Shown: positions 52,000 through 60,000 of the stretch, in pieces | How the letters are laid out: each line of letters starts with the position of its first letter | Numbering within the stretch: position 1 is the first letter of the stretch | NCBI GenBank assembly: GCA_029204225.1 | Contig: CM055112.1 | Span: forward strand, 29,604,703 to 29,664,702 | Length of the DNA: 60,000 bases | Direction: 5' to 3' | Origin: Diphasiastrum complanatum | Lineage: Eukaryota; Streptophyta; Lycopodiopsida; Lycopodiales; Lycopodiaceae | Position numbers and translations under genes: made by a program | Notes under the pieces: model-generated | Told to the model about the DNA's origin: nothing | The model's input: only the letters and a program-made list of their open reading frames with translations | Databases searched by the model: none

Positions 52000-54180
52000 T
52001 ACTCATCAAGTTGATCCATTTGCACATTACCAAAATTAGTAGTATCAGATGTGTCTAGGATCGTCTAGTCTCATTGATTCTTTTGTCATCTACGGATACA
52101 TAATTGCTTCTGATCCAAATAGACTTACATCCTATTTAGCAACCATGTAAGGTCTATCTCAAATATCATCCATAGATAAAACCGAGAATGTACCACCTCA
52201 GATTTGTGTCTTTGTTACGTCTCTATGACCAAGCAATTGATATCATACCCTGGAGCCAAGTTTTGAACTATCGCCTGATGAATCATTAGTTTTGCATCTA
52301 GAAGACAACCCGTATTTTTTTATCTAAGTGAAAGTAATCCAAGACATATTTGTCTTATTTCATGCTCCATAAATATTACACGTTATGACTTTGGTTTTTT
52401 CTTTTGTAACACTGTAGCTATGGCCTTTTGCCAAGTTCGATACTGGATTGCAAGAGTTTGGTTTAAGAGTGTCATACAATTCCTTCTATAGAGTTATCTG
52501 CTACAATTTTTCATTTTTTCTCTTATTTCAAGTCTTGTCCTGTCAACTATGTCGTTTGTTGTTGCCTGCTTGTTTTTTCTATTGTTGTATGATTTGGTGT
52601 GTTTTCTTTTGCAACAGAACTATAGGTGATATGTCATCGACAATTCTATTCCGGTCCAACCTCTACAATTGCAGCATCATAAGGATTGTCATTTGTATCC
52701 ACTTCAACATCTTACACAAATGACTACAACAACACTCAACCAAGAAAAGAAGAAGTCAATGCACTTCATCGACAATGTTCTATTTTGAAACAAATGGAAC
52801 ACATTATAGGGCTGCATTCATGATCCAACAAAAGATCCATCTTCCCAACAAGATGGAATATTCACCACCGCCATCATCAATAAGTAGTTGGTTTTACGTA
52901 AGCGATACAATATCCACGCTTTTCCAATTGCCTCACCATCGCCATCACATAATCAACAAAGTGGCAGTTGTACCAGTAATGGGCTCTCAAGTCACATCAA
53001 AGGAAAAAGCTATATGCAAACCGACGACGACGAGTGTTCCTACCAACGCCAACAATGATGCTTCATTGGATGAACGTACATTGAGTAGTGGTCATAATCG
53101 TGTCTCAAGCATATACTACCGTTGTTCTACATCATTCATTTGATCATCTACAGAGGCCACAAGAAGCATAAGTCATCAACAAGTGAAATCTCGTAGGCCT
53201 ATGCATCCTAAAGGAATCTCATGTCAATCAGAGATTGAAGTTATAAGCACACAACCTCAATAAAAAAACTATTTTCAAAGACGAGCAATGATGATTCTGT
53301 GGAGAATTGTACAAAGAGCATTGGTTATATTATGGACAGATATGGAAACTCACACAAGCCTTATCTCATTCCTTTTTTCTATCCATTCATTCCCTCATGT
53401 TCCACCATATAATACATCTTGAAGCTTCATCTCACTTCCCCCATCCTTGTCTCAAGTCCTCACTCCCCCCGATGGATCAATCTGAACTTGCTCTCGTTTA
53501 TCAACTACAGTACTTCGTGAAGCAGACAAATCTACGACATCCGCAACATACCATTGATAAAGTTCGTGGCACTTGAAGCAATAAACTCAAGAATGTTAGA
53601 GGTTCTCGACAATGATTATGAGCCATGTCTTAAATCCAAAAAAAATCGAGGCCATACACGCCTCTATACATTCACGACCGCTTGAAGAGCTCTCGAACTC
53701 CATGAAGAATTCAAATAGATGCAAGAAACGTCAAACGAGAAACCTATGCTGACAAAAGTGCTTTTGCAAGACATCAATGAGCAAAGGAATTTTGATCCAT
53801 CCAACAACATCCATTTATCCACTTTCACCACTTCCGAGATTACAACACCCTCTGTCACACCCACTCCATCTTCTTCTCACCACCGTTCAGTAACCCCTTG
53901 TGTAGCATTCACATCATGTCTCAAGAAATACTAAGCTCGTGTACATCATCCATTGAATCATCTGCGTGAGAAATTGAAAGCAAGTCATCAACGAGCCAAC
54001 TCCACCTTGCTTCAATTCAATTCATCTGGAGATGCTCACAACCCTTATAAGCTTCATCTCCCACGGAGCAGCACGTCAAAACAAACCTTGATCTACAAAC
54101 TACATTGACTTTGACTCCTCCAACACCATAAGGAGCAGGGTTCTACATTGCACTTGGCGTGGGGCCGCCAAGTTCTTAAC
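52000..54180. other. Pol-less 3' part of the gypsy-type element
   Basis: Short frames only (for example 52775-53143 and 53307-53576), with no reverse transcriptase, RNase H, protease or integrase motif. Ser/His/Thr-rich wording in several frames reflects composition. Confidence 0.5.
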
Positions 54181-54191
54181 AGAGGGGATAA

Positions 54192-54989
54192 TGTAGGCTG
54201 ATATTCCAAGGAATATTCTAGCCATCCTGCAAAACATCTTTACAAATATAAGCATGATAGAATTTAAACGCAGAACTTGCCCATTAAGTTTAGGCTTTTA
54301 CTTTATTCGTAATGGCTTAAGTTATTTAGTTATAAGTTAAAATTGTCATGGGCACTGCACATAGATATGTAATTTCAAGTTATGTAAAAGTTAGTCACAA
54401 AGGCCTAATGGCACCAATGTGATTCAAAGTTAAGTTAGTCTATGTGGGTTACTTGTCCCACAGTGCCTTTCTATAAGTGACCACTACTCCAAGTATATAT
54501 AGGAGTGGAAAAGTCCATTTTCGAAGAACCTCATTTGCAATACAGGCCTATCTTTTCTCTCTGAGTGTTCTCCCTTGTGTGGTTTCATGTATTGTGTTAC
54601 TTCACATTGTATTGTACATTATTTATCTTGCAAGAGGTTAGGTTAATTCAAGCCCTCCATTCTCTAGTAGGTTCAGCCTTAGAGGAGGAGATTTAGTTTA
54701 GGGTCTTACCATTATGGGTTTAAGTTAATCTAAGCCCTCCATTCTCTAGTAGGCTAAGCCTTAGAGAAGGAGGCTTGGTTTAGGACTTCTGTTATTGTGG
54801 CTTTAGAAACTAAGGAGAGAAAAGAGAGAAGAGTGGATCTTACCCTCAGGAATACTCACCATGCTTATGACTGTCTTTCTTGCATCCATATCTATGCTAG
54901 TTGGAAATAGCCTTAGTGAGGATTAGTTGGGAGAAGCCATAACTCGATCTAGTTGGAGCCATAGCCGGTGTGATGTTGAAGATACAACA
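54192..54989 (+). repeat. Complete 3' LTR of the gypsy-type element
   Basis: Starts TGTAGGCTGATATTCC after the purine tract and ends GATACAACA (54989). A TATA-like AGTATATATAGG lies near 54493. Its last 397 bases match the truncated 5' LTR. Immediately to its right begins a minus-strand copia remnant, so the gypsy element either inserted in or next to that copia copy. Confidence 0.85.
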
Positions 54990-54994
54990 CTCCC

Positions 54995-55680
54995 CCACCT
55001 GCAATGAAGACATACCCATAGGTGGACTTCTTATCATCGACATCCCCTCCCCCCCCCAATCGGAATCCACATAACCTGTCATTGGAAAATCATTTCCTGC
55101 ATATGTGATTCCAAAGTTTTGAGTTCTCTTCAAATACCTTAGGGCCTGTTCGCAGCCTGCCAATGCTCTAGTCAAGAAACTGACTCAGCTTGCCTACCAC
55201 CATGGCTATGTCTACCCGAGTACAAGAAACTGACAAGAAACTGACTCAGCTTGCCTACCACGATGGCTATGTCTACCCGAGTACACAAGACTTCGAAATG
55301 GATATCACTTCATATCCAGTTGTTCTTCCTCACTGTGGGGGCACATGTCTTTACTGAGCCTCGTTCCACATTCCATAGGTGTCCCGACTGGGTGACAGTT
55401 CTCCATGCTGAATTTTTCCAATACATCTTGTATGTATTTCTTTTGACTCAGCTTTATCATTCTGCTGTGTCTATCCCTTTCTATCTCTATTCCAAGATAA
55501 TAACTCAAATTTCTTAGATCTTTCATATCAAATTCATGATTCAACTTTTCCTTGCACTCACCAAGTAACTTAACATCATTTGCAATAACTATAATGTCAT
55601 CAATAGCTGCAATGATTAACCTATCACCTTCTCTTTTGAAGAATACACTGTTGTCAACATTGCATCTGGAGAATCCCTCT
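54995..55680 (-). pseudogene. Copia reverse transcriptase and RNase H remnant (minus strand)
   Basis: From high to low coordinates: CNVDNSVFFKREGDRLIIAA followed by IDDIIVIAN (the catalytic box reads A-I-D-D, where copia has Y-V-D-D), then EFDMKDLRNLSYYLGIEIER, KLSQKKYIQDVLEKFSMENC, and RNase H start EQALRYLKRTQNFGI with GYVDSDWGG. A direct repeat of about 50 bases (near 55165-55215 and 55220-55270, containing GAAACTGACTCAGCTTGCCT) breaks the frame between them. It is cut off at 54990 by the gypsy LTR. Confidence 0.8.
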
Positions 55681-55682
55681 CT

Positions 55683-56745
55683 TCAAACTTCCTTACCTCT
55701 TGTAATAAGCTCATAGGTGACAAAGAAGCCTCTATTATATGTCATATGGCTGGTGGCCGCAGAATCTAGATACCATAATAGATCCTCATTGCTTTTGCAT
55801 CCCCTTAGCAAGCTTGCTACTGGCGTGACCTCCACACAACTATCTGATGAAGAATCGGCTGGAGATTCCTTCTCGTTTGGCATTGTCATGAGTGCAACTG
55901 GCTTCTCTTCCCCTTCTTCTTCGACCAGGTTGGCTTTAGCAACAATCCTCCTCTTGATGTCTTCGTGCTTCTTGGGACAATGTCTCACATAATGTCCTAT
56001 TTGGTCACAGTAGTAGCACTTCATGTCCTTCTTCTTCTTAAATCCTTCCTTCTTTTGGCTTGAATCCTTCCAATGATAACCACTCCCTTGCGCTTCATCT
56101 TTCTTGATCTTTGTGTTTTTTTAATTCAGTGATGAACGCCACATCTACTTGCTTGCCACTCAACTGTCTCCTCACATCATGTTGTAGCAGTCGACTGCAC
56201 ACATAATCGACTGTCAGTCTGTCTTCTTGACCCTCCAACGTCATGACCAATGCTTCATAATGCTCAGGTAGGCTGCCCAAGATCCTGAAAATGAGTTGTC
56301 TCTCATCAACTGGCGCTCCAACCTCTTCCAATTGTCTTGCCATAGTCCTAATCTTCTCAAGATGTAGGTTCATGCTGCCTCCAGCTTCCATCTTGACATT
56401 TGCTAATTGTCTCTGTAGCAACAGAATGTTGGTGATCCCTTGCGCCTTGTAGCTCTCCTTTAGTTGCTTCCATGTTCGCATATCTGACTTGTCCAATCGC
56501 ATTATCTCCCAATGATAGGCAGATCATCAGATAGGCGCGCCTTTCCTTGATTCCCCACGCTTCCGCTGCAACCGGATTGGCCACCACTCCCTCTCCGTCG
56601 AGTTGAACGACGTCACTTCCATCAACCACACCCCACAGCCCCCTTTCCTCTAGTATAAGCTTCATCTTCCATCTCCAGTTCGCATAGTTCGATCACTCCA
56701 GCTTCTCCAAAGCTCGCACATCCACCAACGATCTGACTTCTGTCG
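55683..56745 (-). pseudogene. Copia gag, zinc knuckle and protease remnant (minus strand)
   Basis: The likely start is the ATG near 56745 (MATEVRSLVDVRALEKLE), then NYANWRWKMKLILEERGLWG. After a frameshift near 56500 the frame continues SDMRTWKQLKESYKAQGITN, MNLHLEKIRTMARQLEEVGA and FRILGSLPEHYEALVMTLEG, the copia gag core. The zinc knuckle CYYCDQIGHYVRHC (CCHC complete) and the protease WYLDSAATSHMTYNRGFFVT (D-S-A instead of D-S/T-G) follow. Sequence then jumps to reverse transcriptase at about 55670: the integrase is deleted. A possible primer site (AGGTGTCAGAGATTG) lies upstream at about 56821-56835. Confidence 0.8.
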
Positions 56746-56839
56746 CCATCTCCAAGTACTGTCGATTGTATAGCTTTCTCCCTTCGCACCGTCCAGACAC
56801 TTCCGGATTCTTGCTAATCAATCTCTGACACCTGTGCGA

Positions 56840-58640
56840 TAGCTCAGGATACGATCGTGATGATTATGATACTAGCGTTGTGGGCCCATAACCATTGAAA
56901 GTTATGACGAATGAATGCTTGTTGACACAGATCACATACCTGCACCTTTAGCTATTCGACACGCACCAGATCATAATCAACAAAGTAATTAACAAGAATT
57001 AAAGCTAGAGAACAAATGATCAATGAAGCAGACAATCAGTACGCAATGATGGCAAAAACTCGAGTGAGGCTACAAGGCCAAAAATCACTCTCATATATTA
57101 GCTTCACAGATGTCCATCAAGAATAGGACCCGTACATGCCAAGAAGCCAAAAATGCACATTTGTCATACCCTATTTCATCACGTGGCTTATAGGCCAAGA
57201 ACTATATGGAGCTCTTTTCATTTCGTTATGACAAGTAACTAGATTCTCAAATTGAACCAACAAGGGGTGATAAGAGTGAAGGTGTGGAGCTCCCTTGTTC
57301 TTGACGTAAGAAGAGAAGAGATGTGTATGTCATGGTAGTTGCATTTTCATCTTCATGTGGGGAGTGCACGAAGACATATTTGTTTAGTGAGTCATTGAGT
57401 TGGGAAGGAGAATCTCTGCTGGGCCACCAAACATCTGCTGAAGCAGCGGGAGCTAAGCTGTCCAATAATGGTGGGTACCCGCGCAGCCATCTACCCATCT
57501 CAGAAACGGATCTGAATGAAGTCAGATTCCGAGGAGCGCTACCTTCAGTTCGTTGTGAGGTGGCTATTTGGGCTGCTAGATGGATCGTTCTGTAGCTGTT
57601 GAACTGAACCTTTCAGTTGGGGGACTGAAAGCTCGCTACACTGATGCTGCCTGCCTTTGCTAGTAGGCCTGCGCTCTGATCGATCCATCCTGTCTGTGGA
57701 GCGCACCTCCTGTACTGCTTCCTGCCCACTCAGACCTGCGTTGGATCCGTAGACCAAATTCTTTACCTGTGTGGCAGGCGCTGCCTTCTCAGAATCATAA
57801 TTGATTCATGCTAGTTACAAACCCTCACATAAGACCTGTGGGAAAGTGTCAAGACCATTTCCGAGATATGGCATATAGACTACATACCCTCCAAGTCCAG
57901 CATGATCGTCCAAGTCCACACTAGAACCGTCATGGAACCAATTCTCAGTTTAAGGACCATAAGGTTGGAAAGAGGAGGACCCACAGGCTCATGACTTGGC
58001 AGGTTCTTTGCGGCAAACTGGTTTTTCTCCTAACACATAAGGTGCGTGTTCGGTTTTGTCAAATTGTTATCACATTTTGCGTAGAAGGGTACCCTCCGGA
58101 AACTTGTCGTTACATTGCAAGTCTTTACACTTATATATTATGAAGCGTTATAGGACATTGTGGTTTTCTCCCCTCTTCTCACGGTTTACTAAGAAGCACG
58201 TGAATCGTTGTGTACTGACATGATTCTATGTAAAGTGGTAAGAGTCGAGTCATGATTTAAGGTTGCAAGGAATAGGTGTTTTGGTGAGATGATCGTACTT
58301 TCCATACTATGATTTCATGGTTTTTGAAAGATGGGTTGATTGTTCTTGTCTAGTTTTCAAGAATCATAAACCCTTGTTAGTATTGCATTAGGTAATGAGT
58401 TTTCCATCACATGTTTTATGCTTGCGTCAAAAATCAGACCTCCTTGAAATAGAGGAGCAGGTAGTCCACCAACCGTGGCCGAAATATGCCACCTTGGTCA
58501 AGTGCCACTAGTCACACCCTCCCTTGAAACTGTCTAGCGAAATAAGTAGACCTGAGGGGTGGAGAAATACCACCGTTTATCAAACATAGCGGCCTGGATA
58601 ATTTGTCACAATCTATGCTCAACAATGATGAGAGATTGAA
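56840..58640. other. No gene identified
   Basis: Probably includes the 5' LTR of the minus-strand copia element at its left side. Short frames on both strands (57247-57757) have no motif I recognise. Confidence 0.4.
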
Positions 58641-58838
58641 TCATCCAGCACTGCTAGGCGATACTGTTTCTGAGCACCCATCATACAGAAATTTGACGAG
58701 CGACATTTTATGATCTCTTCCTGTATGTGCTATGATCATTGATGGACCATGATGATTTTCATCAGCATGGATAATTGTTACGAGCACTTCATGGACATCA
58801 CTATGAATTTTGCGAGCGCTAGCCTTTTTGCCAAGCAC
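58641..58838 (-). other. Short open frame of unknown nature
   Basis: Minus-strand frame of 65 codons (KASARKIHSDVHEVLVTIIH, GRDHKMSLVKFLYDGC). It has a protein-like composition but no recognised domain, and the flanks are non-coding. It may be a remnant of a repeat-encoded protein. Confidence 0.25.
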
Positions 58839-58849
58839 CTCCCGTACGA

Positions 58850-59115
58850 TCTTTTAAGGGCATAGCCTTACCCATTGAGTATCACATGACTTTAAAGGCA
58901 CGCACTTATACACTTAGGTCTATACTTTACCAGAGGTCATGATCCTAGAGTCAAAGGCAATATCCTAGAAATCTAAAGGCACAGTCTTAAAATTTAAAGG
59001 TAGTACCTTGAATTTGAGGGACAACCCCCTAAGGAATCAGGAACAATTTTCTAAGACTTAAAGGATAGTGCCCTAAAGACATAAGGATAGTACTTTAAGA
59101 TATAAGGATAGCTCC
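58850..59115. repeat. Degenerate short-period repeat built on TAAAGGxAxAG
   Basis: Strings such as TTTAAAGGCACG, TCAAAGGCAATATCCTAG, CTAAAGGCACAGTCTTAA, TTAAAGGTAGTACCTTGA, TTAAAGGATAGTGCCCTAAA and ATAAGGATAGTACTTTAAG follow each other every 20-35 bases. The pattern is strongly diverged; it may be an old minisatellite. Confidence 0.5.
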
Positions 59116-60000
59116 TAAACACGTAGAGTATGGGCCTTTAATAGGTTAAGGATGCCCCTAGAGTCTAATGGCCACAACTAGACTGCCTAGAGATGAGTTT
59201 TGAAGCTGATGCCCTTAAGGATTTATAGATCTGGGCCCCCAAGCTGGAGATTCATATATTAACTAACATGGTAGAAATATGTGCCAATTGTAGCCATTAA
59301 GTTGCCCAACTGTCTATGTGAGTTGAATGTGAGCTACAACACTTTTAGTTGCACTACCCATAAAAATCACGATCTTGGGTGCCAATGTGGAAAAGGTGGA
59401 AAAGTGATGTGAATTTTGTAACAATTCATCTCGAAGGATCCAACCATATTAACGTGAATGCACAAATGAAATCAAAAGAGTAGATTTAGATGAAGATGTA
59501 AGAAACATTTGATTTTTTTTTATAATGATGAAGGGATAGAGCTTCAGCTTTGAAGGGAGGGATTTAAACCCAAAAAAATAGTTCTGTTATGTATTGAAAT
59601 AAGCATGAAAGTAGTTTAAATTAAAGATTACCTAGAATGAATCTCTTAGTCTTCAATCCCGACTACTTGCCCTATAGATAGCTTATATCTTTAGAAATTT
59701 GGAAATCACTATTTGATGTACTAATCTCTATCATTAATAAGTCCTTTTTGAGGTAGAGCACATTGAAAGATTTTAGCCACTAAGGGCATGTGGCTAATTG
59801 TAAAAATGAGTTTTGATGAGTTATGGGTAATTGTTAAAAGTTTTTCATATCAACACTTGCATTTGAATTTAACTAGAAAATATAGTTAGAGTTGTTGCTT
59901 ACATTGTTCCTCGAGTCACATGCCTACGATGGGTTGTAGGGCTCGTGGTTGTTTCCACATATATTTGACTATAGCAACTACTAACAATTTTTTTCACAGC
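59116..60000. other. No gene identified
   Basis: AT-rich, stops in all frames, nothing recognised. Confidence 0.4.

Larger units (their letters stand above)
47893..54191 (+). mobile_element. Gypsy-type non-autonomous element, internal region with gag but no pol
   Basis: The 6.3-kb internal region has a 3-kb leader, a gag-like stretch, and then about 2.2 kb without any recognisable pol domain, ending in a purine tract (CAGAGGGGATAA) before the 3' LTR. I looked for protease (D-S/T-G), reverse transcriptase (x-x-D-D), RNase H and integrase patterns on the plus strand and saw none. This matches the idea of a gag-only (TR-GAG-like) element that depends on a related autonomous copy. Within the leader are a 60-70 bp direct repeat at about 48191-48252 and 48269-48328, and a dense motif cluster at 49499-50060. 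Confidence 0.6.

Overview
This window looks like intergenic and genic DNA from a large, repeat-rich land-plant nuclear genome. The evidence is GT-AG introns, several decayed Ty1/copia and Ty3/gypsy LTR retrotransposons primed by initiator-tRNA-Met-like sites, a hAT remnant, a tRNA-derived SINE-like sequence, and very long (CT)n/(CA)n tracts. I cannot name the species. The style would fit a seed-free plant (fern or lycophyte) or another large plant genome, but that is inference.

Layout. 1-12.4 kb is a graveyard of nested elements: a minus-strand hAT remnant split by a shrunken gypsy element, a copia-like element with one clear 3' LTR, two gypsy chromodomain 3' ends pointing away from each other, a full gypsy LTR (7000-7549), and the 5' ends of two further LTR elements. 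12.4-17 kb is mostly unassigned, with some short tandem repeats. 17.1-21.9 kb holds a broken copia element with recognisable gag, protease, integrase, reverse transcriptase and RNase H. 23.9-28.5 kb holds a chimeric copia element whose two ends belong to different families.

29.4-35.9 kb is the one ordinary host gene I can reconstruct: a six-exon minus-strand gene for a 637-residue class-V aminotransferase-like (cysteine-desulfurase fold) PLP enzyme. All splice junctions join in frame and the PLP lysine is present.

37.9-46.5 kb is the outstanding region. Four gene units are arranged as A> <B, then a shared promoter-like array, then C> <D. Gene B encodes a histone of the centromeric (CENH3) type: an H3-like N-terminus (MVRTKQTAR) is followed by a CENH3-like fold and a long basic, proline-rich tail that runs into a second unknown reading frame. 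Gene D, broken by small frameshifts, looks like a transposase (Asp in a DLK motif, a C-x2-C pair, Glu in a QGMEKSH motif). Genes A and C are unknown. Between B and C lies an array of about five 60-bp units full of CACGTG/CATGTG and TGACG motifs. I read the whole as a decayed DNA transposon, or another mobile island, that has captured a centromeric histone. I could not find its ends.

47.5-55.0 kb is a gypsy-type element with a truncated 5' LTR, a full 3' LTR, a non-Met primer-binding site and gag but no recognisable pol. Its leader carries more than a dozen copies of a TGTGCGAGTCAT motif. It abuts a minus-strand copia remnant (55.0-56.8 kb). 56.9-60 kb has no gene I can support.
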